A stretch of DNA of 6,275 bases from DTKY01 sp037440765 (GTDB lineage Bacteria > Acidobacteriota > Terriglobia > Bryobacterales > Bryobacteraceae): NCBI GenBank assembly GCA_037440765.1, contig JBBITL010000148.1:1-6275 (forward strand), given 5' to 3'. Position 1 is the first letter of the stretch. Every line of letters begins with the position of its first letter. A program made the position numbers and the translations under genes. Positions 1 to 6,098 of the stretch are shown here, in pieces. The notes under the pieces are model-generated. The model was not told the DNA's origin and searched no databases. It saw only the letters and a list, made by a program, of their open reading frames with translations.

Positions 1-1367
1 GCCGGCGCGTCGTGTTCATCGACACCCCGGGCCACGCGGCCTTCACGCGCATGCGCGCGCGCGGCGCCAAGGTGACCGACATCGTGGTTCTGGTGGTGGC
101 CGCCGACGACGGCGTGATGCCCCAGACTCTGGAGGCAATCGATCACGCCCGTGCCGCCGAGGTCCCCATCGTGGTGGCCATCAACAAGATTGACAGGCCC
201 GACGCGCAGCCGGAGCGCATCAAGCAGCAGCTGGCCGACCGGGGCCTGCTGCCCGAGGAGTGGGGCGGGGAGACCGTCATGGTGCCCGTTTCGGCCAAGC
301 AGAAGCAGAACCTCGACCTGCTGCTGGAGATGATCCTTCTGGTCGCCGACCTCCGGGACCTGCGGGCAAACCCCAACCGGCCGGCCATGGGGAGCGTGCT
401 CGAAGCCGAACTGGACCGGCAGCGCGGCCCGGTGGCGACGGTGCTCGTGCAGAACGGCACGCTGAACGTCGGGGAGCATTTCATCTGCGGGCCGGTCTTC
501 GGCCGGGTCCGCGCCATGTACGACGACCGGGGCAACCAGGTCCGCTCCGCGGGCCCGTCCACGCCGGTCGAGGTGCTGGGCCTGGACGCGCTGCCGGAAG
601 TCGGCGACACGTTCCAGGTGGTCACCGACACGGCCAAGGCCAAGCAGATCGTGATCTACAGGGAGGTCAAGGCCCGGGAGCAGGCCATGGCGCGCACGGG
701 CAGGGTATCGCTGGACCAGCTTCACGAACAGATACGCACCGGCGACGTCAAGGAACTGCCCGTCATCCTGAAGGCCGACGTCAGCGGCACATGCGAGGTT
801 CTGAGCGAGGTGCTACAGAAGCTCTCCGGCGAGAAGGTGAGGATCCGGGTGCTGCACTCCAGCGTTGGCGCCGTGACGGAAACCGACGTGCTGCTGGCCT
901 CGGCCTCCAACGCCATCGTCATCGGCTTCAACGTGCGTCCGGAGAAGACCGCGGCGGCCCTGGCCGAGCAGGAGAAGGTTGACATCCGGCTCCACACCAT
1001 CATTTACGAGCTCTCCGACGAAATCAAGCGCGCGATGACCGGCATGCTGGAGCCGGTCTATAAGGAAGTGTATCGGGGCAGGGCCGAGATCCGGGAGATC
1101 TTCCGGATCAGCAAGGTGGGCAACGTGGCGGGCTGTCTGGTCCAGGACGGCTCCATCACCCGCGACAGCGAAATGCGCGTTCTGCGCGACAACGTGGTGG
1201 TGCATACCGGCAAGATCTCCTCGCTGCGGCGCTTCAAGAACGACGCCAGCGAGGTCCGCAGCGGCATGGAGTGCGGGATCTCGCTGGAGAATTACGGCGA
1301 CATCAAGCCGGGCGACATTCTGGAGGCGTTCGTCACGGAGCGGGTCGCCGCGGAAGCCCTGGCCTAG
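1..1367 (+). CDS. infB: Translation initiation factor IF-2, C-terminal ~454 residues (5' end outside window)
   Basis: IF-2 is the cytoplasmic GTPase that places fMet-tRNA on the 30S subunit and promotes subunit joining. The frame is open from the window edge (first whole codon at 3), so the GTG at 12 is internal and not a start. The window begins inside the GTPase domain. The P-loop is off the left edge, but the G3 motif DTPGH (21-35), G4 NKID (183-194) and G5 SAK (291-299) are present. Domain II, domain III (IF2 C1) and the tRNA-binding C2 domain follow, with the hallmark string SLRRFKNDASEVRSGMECGI; its cysteine codon is at 1272-1274. The carboxyl end reads through GDILEAF to a TAG at 1365. 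Nothing in the visible part looks degraded. It heads the gene train; nusA would be expected upstream. What is seen is a textbook IF-2 C-terminus, and the identification is essentially certain. Confidence 0.98.
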   Translation, partial: RRVVFIDTPGHAAFTRMRARGAKVTDIVVLVVAADDGVMPQTLEAIDHARAAEVPIVVAINKIDRPDAQPERIKQQLADRGLLPEEWGGETVMVPVSAKQKQNLDLLLEMILLVADLRDLRANPNRPAMGSVLEAELDRQRGPVATVLVQNGTLNVGEHFICGPVFGRVRAMYDDRGNQVRSAGPSTPVEVLGLDALPEVGDTFQVVTDTAKAKQIVIYREVKAREQAMARTGRVSLDQLHEQIRTGDVKELPVILKADVSGTCEVLSEVLQKLSGEKVRIRVLHSSVGAVTETDVLLASASNAIVIGFNVRPEKTAAALAEQEKVDIRLHTIIYELSDEIKRAMTGMLEPVYKEVYRGRAEIREIFRISKVGNVAGCLVQDGSITRDSEMRVLRDNVVVHTGKISSLRRFKNDASEVRSGMECGISLENYGDIKPGDILEAFVTERVAAEALA

Positions 1368-1406
1368 GAGGGGGCCGAGAGGGCCCTCGACGGTGTACCT
1401 ACCGCT

Positions 1407-1694
1407 ATGGCGACGATCGGAGTCCTCACCCTCGAAATGCGGCTGGAACATTCCCACTCACTGAAGGACAAGCGGCACGTCGTGCGAGGGCTGAAGGACC
1501 GGCTGCGGCGGAGGTTCAACGTGGCGGTGGCGGAAATCGACTGCCAGGACCTGTGGCAGCGCGCCATGGTGGCCGCCGTCACGGTTTCGGGCGATCACGA
1601 GCGGGCCCGGCAGGTCCTCGATTCGGTCGAGAAGGAGGCAGCATTGCTGCTGGGGGCCATGCTGGTGGACGCCAGGATCGAGTGGATCGGGTAG
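1407..1694 (+). CDS. ylxP: DUF503 family protein (YlxP-like)
   Basis: This is a 95-residue protein of the DUF503/YlxP family, a small conserved protein nearly always encoded between infB and rbfA. Its biochemical role is not firmly established; links to ribosome maturation are inferred mainly from gene position. Family signatures are clear: a first beta strand IGVLTLEMRL (residues 4-13), the motif SHSLKDKR (16-23), then RGLKDRLRRRFNV (27-39) and VAEIDCQDLWQR (41-52). Length matches the family. The ATG at 1407 gives the usual N-terminus, and no good Shine-Dalgarno lies upstream. It lies 39 nt after infB and 5 nt before rbfA, so it is probably co-transcribed with both. No signal peptide or membrane segment is visible. 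Confidence 0.93.
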   Translation: MATIGVLTLEMRLEHSHSLKDKRHVVRGLKDRLRRRFNVAVAEIDCQDLWQRAMVAAVTVSGDHERARQVLDSVEKEAALLLGAMLVDARIEWIG

Positions 1695-1699
1695 CGCCC

Positions 1700-2080
1700 A
1701 TGGACCAGCACCGCTCCGAGCGTGTTTCCGAGGCGATCCGGGAGGAACTCTCCGAGATCATCGCCTTCGAGATGTCCGACCCGCGCATAGGCCCGGTGGA
1801 CGTCACCGAGGTGCTGGTCACGCCCGACATGCGGCACGCCACGGTCCGGCTGCATCTGACCGGCGACCAGGCCGTCCGGGAAGACACCCTGCGGGCCCTC
1901 GGCGGGGCGCGCCACTTCGTCCGGCGACAGCTGGCTGTCCGGGTGCGGCTGTTCCGTGTCCCGGAGCTTCGCTTCGAGGCCGACCTGGAGACGGAATCCG
2001 CCGGCCGGCTCGAGAAGTTGCTGAAGCGTGCCCGGAGGGGCCGGTCGAGGGACGCCGGGGGGGGCGAAAAAGTTCTTTAG
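1700..2080 (+). CDS. rbfA: Ribosome-binding factor A
   Basis: RbfA is a KH-like protein that binds the immature 30S subunit and assists processing and maturation of the 16S rRNA 5' end. The 126-residue product starts at the ATG 5 nt after the DUF503 stop; the longer upstream open frame is an out-of-frame shadow of infB and the DUF503 gene. Visible family features are the N-terminal helix RVSEAIREELSEII (8-21), the DPRIG turn (27-31), the strand pair DVTEVLVTPDMRHATVRL (34-51), and the C-terminal HFVRRQL...RVPELRF (72-92). The interrupted KH motif, normally A-x-G before F-I/V-R, reads A70-R71-H72 here, so the glycine is replaced. A short basic, glycine-rich tail (about residues 108-126) ends at a TAG one base before the apbE ATG, and contains an eight-G tract. 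The identification is secure from the motifs and from the conserved infB-ylxP-rbfA order. Confidence 0.95.
   Translation: MDQHRSERVSEAIREELSEIIAFEMSDPRIGPVDVTEVLVTPDMRHATVRLHLTGDQAVREDTLRALGGARHFVRRQLAVRVRLFRVPELRFEADLETESAGRLEKLLKRARRGRSRDAGGGEKVL
2057..2064 (+). repeat. Homopolymeric G8 tract at the rbfA/apbE boundary
   Basis: Eight consecutive G residues lie in the last codons of rbfA, 17 nt upstream of the apbE ATG at 2082. The apbE reading frame is already open from 2025 (the last upstream stop is TGA at 2022-2024). Loss of one G would therefore run the rbfA frame directly into apbE. The tract is too far from the ATG for a normal Shine-Dalgarno. It may simply reflect high GC content. 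Confidence 0.5.
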
Positions 2081-2081
2081 A

Positions 2082-3047
2082 ATGAAACAATTTGTGATAT
2101 TTTTGTTATTTGCCGCCAGCCTCGCCCAGGCCGGGGAACCGCTCCGGCTGGAGGACAGCGTGAACGCCATGGGAACCACGTTCGTGGTGGTGGCGTACGC
2201 GGAGGACGAGCAAACCCTGACAGAAGGGCTGGAGGCCGCCTTCAAGGAGGCCGGGCGGCTGGACCGGATGCTGTCGAACTACCGTTCCGACAGCGAATGG
2301 AGCCGGGTGAACCGCCAGGCCGGCGCCAGGCCGGTGCAGGTGTCGGCGGAGTTGTTCCGGCTTCTGGAGTACTGCGGCCAGGTGAACCGTGCGAGCCAGG
2401 GCACATTCGACATCACGGTCGGTCCCCTGATGCGGGTCTGGGGGTTCTTCCGGGGAACCGGCCGCCTGCCCGCCGCCGGCGAGGTGTCTGCGGCGAAGCA
2501 GAAGGTGGGTTTTTCGAATGTCAGGCTGGACGCCGCCGCGCGGACGGTCCGGTTCCTCAAGCCGGGAATCGAGCTGGACCCGGGCGGCATCGGCAAGGGT
2601 TACGCGGTGGATCGCATGATCGACAGGCTTAAGGAGAACGGGATCCGGTCGGCGATGATAAGCGCCGGCGGCAGCAGCATCTACGGGCTGGGGGCGCCGC
2701 CGGACGACACTGGGTGGACCGTGAAGATCAGGCATCCCAGGGCCTACACGAGCAGCGTCGCCGAGCTCAAGTTGAAGGACGAATCCATGTCCACATCGGG
2801 CGACTATGAGAAGTTTTTCGAGGCGGAAGGGAAGATGTACAGCCACATCATGGACCCCCGGACCGGCTATCCGGCGACCAGGACCCTGTCCGCCTCCGTG
2901 GTTGCGCCCAGGACGCTTGCGAGCGAGGCCTGGTCGAAGCCGTTTTTCATCCTCGGCCGCGAAGCCGCGGCCATGGGCAAGTCGGAGGGTCTTCGCGTGT
3001 TCCTTTGCGAAGATGGAGCGAAAATCTCATGCGCGTGGCTCCAATGA
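2082..3047 (+). CDS. apbE: FAD:protein FMN transferase (ApbE family), with signal peptide
   Basis: ApbE transfers FMN from FAD to a threonine of exported redox proteins (for example NqrB/C, RnfG/D or FMN-binding-domain reductases), outside the cytoplasmic membrane. The 321-residue product starts at 2082, because that ATG begins a signal peptide: Lys2, a hydrophobic run at 4-14, and an A-Q-A cleavage site at 15-17. No lipobox cysteine is seen, so it is probably soluble in the periplasm. Family motifs are MGTTF (30-34), the TFDIT and GPLMRVWGF region (108-122), DPGGIGKGYAVD (166-177), SGDY (239-242) and HIMDPRTGYP (255-264). The C-terminal metal-site segment, canonically A-D-A-L-S-T-A, reads S-E-A-W-S-K-P (281-287), with Glu282 for Asp and Lys286 for Thr. 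The stretch usually written N-x-GG-D/N reads SAGGSS (194-199). The first ~30 coding bases are conspicuously AT-rich compared with the gene. It starts 1 nt after rbfA and overlaps hemE. No flavinylation substrate is encoded in the window. The family call is firm; full activity is less certain. Confidence 0.93.
   Translation: MKQFVIFLLFAASLAQAGEPLRLEDSVNAMGTTFVVVAYAEDEQTLTEGLEAAFKEAGRLDRMLSNYRSDSEWSRVNRQAGARPVQVSAELFRLLEYCGQVNRASQGTFDITVGPLMRVWGFFRGTGRLPAAGEVSAAKQKVGFSNVRLDAAARTVRFLKPGIELDPGGIGKGYAVDRMIDRLKENGIRSAMISAGGSSIYGLGAPPDDTGWTVKIRHPRAYTSSVAELKLKDESMSTSGDYEKFFEAEGKMYSHIMDPRTGYPATRTLSASVVAPRTLASEAWSKPFFILGREAAAMGKSEGLRVFLCEDGAKISCAWLQ
3015..3018 (+). promoter_or_regulatory. GGAG Shine-Dalgarno-like site before hemE
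   Basis: GGAG lies inside the 3' end of apbE, 10 nt before an in-frame ATG at 3029 and 25 nt before the ATG at 3044. Its spacing favours 3029 as the hemE start. The ATGA overlap favours 3044. Confidence 0.4.
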
Positions 3048-4066
3048 ACAGCCGCTTTCTGGACGCCTGCCGGCGCCGGCCGACCGATGTGCGGCCCGTC
3101 TGGTTCATGCGGCAGGCAGGACGTTATCTGAAGCAGTACCGCGAGATCCGTTCGAAGCACGGAATCCTGGAAATCTGCAAACGGCCCGACCTGGCGGCCG
3201 CGGTTACCCTGCAGCCGGTCGAGATCCTGGACGTGGACGCAGCCATCATCTTTGCCGACCTGCTGCTCCCGGTCGAGGTCATGGGGCTGAAGCTGCGTTT
3301 CGTCGCAGGCGATGGCCCGGTCATCGGCAACCCGGTGCGTACGTCGGAGGACGTGGACTCGCTCTCCATCTCGAACACCGACGAGCTGGGCTACGTAGGG
3401 GAGTCCATACAGCTTGTGAGCAAGGCGCTCAGCGGGCGCGTGCCCGTCATCGGTTTCGTCGGCGCGCCCTTCACCGTGGCGAGCTACGCCATTGAGGGCG
3501 GGTCCTCGCGGTCGTTCGTCCGCGTCAAGCAGATGATGTACGGCAATGAGACGCTGTGGCGGCGGCTGATGGGCAAGCTGGTGGACGTGCTGGGGCCATT
3601 CGCCCTGATGCAGGTCGCCAGCGGCGCCCGCGCCATACAGGTCTTCGACAGTTGGGCCGGCGCGCTTTCGCCGGACGATTACGTGCGGTTCGTGGCGCCC
3701 TACTCCCGCGCCTTGATCGAGAGAATCCGGTCGAGCGGCGTGCCCGTGATCCACTTCGGCACCGGCGCGGCCGGCTTCTTCCGCGAGCTGCACGCGGCGG
3801 GCGGCGACGTGATGGGCGTCGACTGGCGGGTGAATATCGACCAGGCATGGATGGACATCAGCTACCGGTCCGCCGTGCAGGGCAACCTGGACCCGGGCGC
3901 CCTGTTTGCGCCGCTGCACGAACTGAAGGCCAAGGTCACGGAGCTTCTCAAGAGAACCGGCACCCGGCCGGGGCACATCTTCAACACGGGACACGGACTG
4001 CTGCCGGAGACGCCGGTGGACAACGTCAAAGCCCTGGTTCAGATGGTGCGCGAATTCCGTCCATGA
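3044..4066 (+). CDS. hemE: Uroporphyrinogen III decarboxylase
   Basis: HemE is cytoplasmic and removes the four acetate carboxyls of uroporphyrinogen III to give coproporphyrinogen III. The 340-residue product has both family signatures: PVWFMRQAGRY (18-28), with the substrate-binding arginines at 23 and 27, and GAPFTVASYAIEGGSS (140-155), with the conserved Tyr148. The catalytic aspartate is Asp72 in AAIIFADLLLP, and the late conserved histidine is His317 in FNTGHG. Length matches the family. The start at 3044 overlaps the apbE stop as ATGA. An in-frame ATG at 3029, with a GGAG 10 nt upstream, would add five residues (MRVAP) and give a length closer to Escherichia coli HemE, so it cannot be excluded. 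A TTG at 3005 is unlikely. Its stop overlaps the hemH start, again as ATGA, indicating translational coupling of successive pathway enzymes. Confidence 0.97.
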   Translation: MNSRFLDACRRRPTDVRPVWFMRQAGRYLKQYREIRSKHGILEICKRPDLAAAVTLQPVEILDVDAAIIFADLLLPVEVMGLKLRFVAGDGPVIGNPVRTSEDVDSLSISNTDELGYVGESIQLVSKALSGRVPVIGFVGAPFTVASYAIEGGSSRSFVRVKQMMYGNETLWRRLMGKLVDVLGPFALMQVASGARAIQVFDSWAGALSPDDYVRFVAPYSRALIERIRSSGVPVIHFGTGAAGFFRELHAAGGDVMGVDWRVNIDQAWMDISYRSAVQGNLDPGALFAPLHELKAKVTELLKRTGTRPGHIFNTGHGLLPETPVDNVKALVQMVREFRP

Positions 4067-4959
4067 AGCAGGCGGTGCTGCTTCTGGCGCACGGCGCGCC
4101 GGAGCGCATGGAGGACGTCGAGGCATACCTGGGGCTGGTTCGCGCCGGAAGGCCGCTGGCGCCGCACCTCATCGAGGAGGTCAGGCAGCGTTACATCGCC
4201 ATCGGCGGAGGGTCCCCGCTCACGGCGCGGACGCGCGAGCAGGCCGAGGCCCTGGAGCGCCGGCTGGCCGATGAAGGGCACGCGGCGCGCGTCTACTCCG
4301 GCATGCGGAACTGGCGGCCGTCGATCCGCCAGACCATGGAGCGGATTCGCGACGACGGGGCCGGACGGATCGTTGCGGTATGCCTGGCTCCGCAATACTC
4401 CAAACTCAGCGTCGGGCTCTATTTCCGCCGGTTGCAGGAGGCCAAGGTAGAGCTCGGCATGAACGCCGAGGTCGTGTGGACCAAGAGCTTCCACGACCAT
4501 CCCCTGCTGATCGAAGCTTTCTATCAGAGACTGGCTCCCCTCGTAGCGGGGAGAAGAGTCCTGTTCACGGCCCACAGCCTGCCGGAGAAGATTCTCGAGA
4601 GCGCCGACCCCTACGACCGGGAAGCCAGGGCCACAGCCCGTGCGGTAGCGGAGCGCGCCGGTCTGAATGCCTACGACTTCGCCTACCAAAGCCAGGGCCT
4701 GACCGACGACAAGTGGCTGGGTCCCACGGTCGAGTCGACGCTGGACGGCTACGCGAGTCAGGGCGTCTCCGACGTCGTGCTCCAGCCCATCGGCTTCGTT
4801 TCGGACCACGTGGAGATCCTCTATGACGTGGACATCCTGTTCCGTGGCTACGCCCGCCAGCGAGGCATCCGGCTGGAACGCCCGGAATCGCTGAACGGTT
4901 CACCCGCGTTCATCGACGCTCTGGCAGCCGTGGCCAAAGCGGGGCTCGAGGCGGCCTAA
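4063..4959 (+). CDS. hemH: Ferrochelatase (proto- or coproporphyrin type)
   Basis: Ferrochelatase inserts Fe2+ into protoporphyrin IX or, in the coproporphyrin-dependent route, into coproporphyrin III. The product has 298 residues, close to the ~310 of the soluble Bacillus enzyme. It lacks a C-terminal membrane anchor and the cysteine-rich iron-sulfur extension. Landmarks are LLAHGAP (7-13), RYIAIGGGSPL (43-53), LAPQYSKLSVGLY (108-120), TAHSLPEKI (169-177) with the catalytic His171, YQSQG...WLGP (208-221), and GFVSDHVEILYD (244-255) with the catalytic Glu251. By alignment from memory with Bacillus HemH (MAYGTP), His10 falls at the position of its Tyr13, the coproheme ligand. The start at 4063 overlaps the hemE stop as ATGA, and no Shine-Dalgarno is evident, which suggests coupled translation. 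The family is certain; which porphyrin it uses is open. Confidence 0.96.
   Translation: MKQAVLLLAHGAPERMEDVEAYLGLVRAGRPLAPHLIEEVRQRYIAIGGGSPLTARTREQAEALERRLADEGHAARVYSGMRNWRPSIRQTMERIRDDGAGRIVAVCLAPQYSKLSVGLYFRRLQEAKVELGMNAEVVWTKSFHDHPLLIEAFYQRLAPLVAGRRVLFTAHSLPEKILESADPYDREARATARAVAERAGLNAYDFAYQSQGLTDDKWLGPTVESTLDGYASQGVSDVVLQPIGFVSDHVEILYDVDILFRGYARQRGIRLERPESLNGSPAFIDALAAVAKAGLEAA
4948..4951 (+). promoter_or_regulatory. GAGG Shine-Dalgarno-like site supporting the TTG start of hemY
   Basis: GAGG lies within the last codons of hemH, 9 nt before the TTG at 4961. This spacing, and the dinucleotide-binding fold that begins immediately after the TTG, support that rare start codon. Confidence 0.5.
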
Positions 4960-4960
4960 G

Positions 4961-5783
4961 TTGCCCGAGGTCGTCATTGTCGGCGGCGGAATCTCCGGGC
5001 TCTCCGCGGCCTATCACCTGGCGAAGGCCGGAATCGCATCGACACTCGTCGAACGGCGGCCGCGCCTCGGCGGGGTGATCCACACCGAGACCGCCGGCGG
5101 CTGCGTGATAGAAGCCGGACCCGACAGCTTCCTTTCCGCCAAGCCCGCCGCTTTAGACCTGATCCACGAACTGGGCATGGGCGGCGAGATCATAGGATCT
5201 AACGACCACCTCCGGGTGACCTACATCAAGCGCCGGGGCCGCCTCGTGCCCATGCCCGACGGGCTGATGCTGATGGTCCCCACGCGCATCCTCCCCATGG
5301 CGACGACTCCGCTGCTCGGTTGGGCCACCAAGGTCCGCATGGGGTTGGAGTGCCTGCGGCCGCCGTCGCGGGCGGCGCGCGAGGACCGGAGTGTGGCGGA
5401 CTTCATCCGCGATCACTACGGACAGGAGACGGTCGACTACCTGGCCGAGCCGCTGCTGGCGGGCGTCTACGGAGGCGACCCCGAAGAGCTCAGCGTGGCG
5501 AGCGTGCTGGCCATGTTCACCGAACTGGAGCGGAAGCACGGCAGCCTGAGCCGGGGTGTGCTGGCGGCGCGCCGCCGCATGAAGCGCCCGGGGGGCAAGA
5601 AAGAGCCCCTCTTCCAGACCCTGAAGGGCGGGCTTGGCTCCTTGACCGCTGCTCTGAGCAGGGCTGCGGCGCCCCACATGAAGGTGATCACGGCCCCTGC
5701 CGCGGAAATCCGGCGGGTCTCCTCCGGTTTCCTGGTGCGCCTCCCGGATGGTCCGCTCCGGGCGGATGCCGTCGTGCACGCAA
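4961..5783 (+). CDS. hemY: Protoporphyrinogen/coproporphyrinogen oxidase (HemY type), truncated at ~275 residues by a junction
   Basis: HemY is an FAD enzyme that oxidises proto- or coproporphyrinogen using oxygen. Translation from the TTG at 4961 gives, at once, a Rossmann FAD-binding fold: VVIVGGGISGLSAAYHL (4-20), with GxGxxG at 8-13 and the ribose-binding Glu31 in LVERRPRLGG. This is followed by the PPOX-typical EAGPDSF (51-57) and, further on, the AEPLLAGVYGGDPEELS segment and KGGLGSL. Similarity ends at ADAVVHAT (about 268-275), where family members continue with P-A and about 180 more residues, including the C-terminal half of the FAD site. Beyond 5783 the frame stays open to the window edge, but the sequence is low-complexity Arg/Pro-rich antisense of rsbX and rsbT. 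As drawn, the enzyme should be inactive. The order hemE-hemH-hemY matches Bacillus hemEHY. The gene identity is strong; the truncation may be an assembly artefact. Confidence 0.9.
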
Positions 5784-6098
5784 CTCGACGTTGCCGACTC
5801 CGGCATACTGCAGGCGGCGCTCGTCGGGATAGAGGACGACCAGGCCAACCGCCGCGCCGCGGGTCAGCCGTAGCGCCTCGTCGCAGCGGTGCAGGATCTG
5901 GGACACCGGCTCGGCATGGTGTCGCCGCACGGCGGCCGTGGCCAGCTCCGCCGCCGCCCTGGCCTCGCAGCCGCTGCCCAGGCCGTCCACCACGCCGACG
6001 ACCACTCGCGGCCCTTCCTCCACAACCACGTAGGTGTCGCCGCAGACGCTGTTGCCTGCCTTCGGACGCTGCACCACACCGAAGCTCAACGCAGCCAT
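5688..6098 (-). CDS. rsbX: RsbX-like PP2C/SpoIIE-family serine phosphatase, C-terminally truncated
   Basis: RsbX-type phosphatases remove phosphate from the stressosome proteins RsbS and RsbR, resetting the partner switch. The start ATG (complement of 6096-6098) gives residues typical of the family: VVQRPKAGNSVCGDTYVV (8-25) with the metal-type Asp21, and VVVGVVDGLGSGCEARAAAE (32-51) with Asp38. These are followed by TRGAAVGLVVL (79-89) and YAGVGNVELR (98-107). Normal members have roughly 190-200 residues. Here recognisable sequence stops at Arg107 (codon 5778-5780). The last ~29 residues of the open frame (to the stop at 5688) are Arg/Pro/Gly-rich antisense of hemY and are not homologous. 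Its start overlaps the upstream rsbT by 13 nt, as expected for a coupled rsbT-rsbX pair. As shown, the phosphatase fold is incomplete. Family assignment is good; a broader SpoIIE-like phosphatase is the alternative. Confidence 0.8.
   Translation of the reverse strand: MAALSFGVVQRPKAGNSVCGDTYVVVEEGPRVVVGVVDGLGSGCEARAAAELATAAVRRHHAEPVSQILHRCDEALRLTRGAAVGLVVLYPDERRLQYAGVGNVELRARRHPPGADHPGGAPGNRRRPAGFPRQGP
5772..5788. other. Breakpoint: HemY and RsbX similarity both end here, tail to tail
   Basis: On the plus strand, HemY similarity continues to about 5783. On the minus strand, RsbX similarity continues to about 5778. The two meet or overlap within ~15 bp, and no 3' end, terminator or intergenic sequence belongs to either gene. 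The site contains the 8-bp palindrome CGTGCACG (5773-5780). It also contains a 5-bp inverted repeat (5780-5784 with 5790-5794), though the latter lies in conserved rsbX coding sequence. This is either a misassembly join or a genuine deletion or rearrangement endpoint. Confidence 0.75.

Noticed and set aside
1379..1388. The 10-bp palindrome GAGGGCCCTC in the infB-DUF503 gap as a terminator or operator
   Set aside because: It has no loop, no U-tract and no second copy. Such short palindromes are expected in GC-rich sequence, and the gene train continues past it.
2028..2081. A longer ApbE starting at the GTG at 2028
   Set aside because: The extra 18 residues overlap rbfA out of frame and would bury the signal peptide, which starts exactly at the ATG at 2082.
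2065..2082. A possible programmed frameshift signal (A-rich run with a stop, at the rbfA end) linking rbfA and apbE
   Set aside because: Only five A residues are present, so there is no A-AAA-AAG heptamer. A -1 shift would not enter the apbE frame. apbE has its own ATG and signal peptide.
2106..4126. Long minus-strand open frames opposite apbE and hemE
   Set aside because: They are Arg/Pro/His-rich, have no recognisable motifs and lie antisense to secure genes, as is common at this GC content.
5780..5794. Inverted repeat GCAAC/GTTGC at the breakpoint as a recombination site
   Set aside because: The stem is only 5 bp and lies within codons for the conserved GNVELR of RsbX, so coding constraint explains it.
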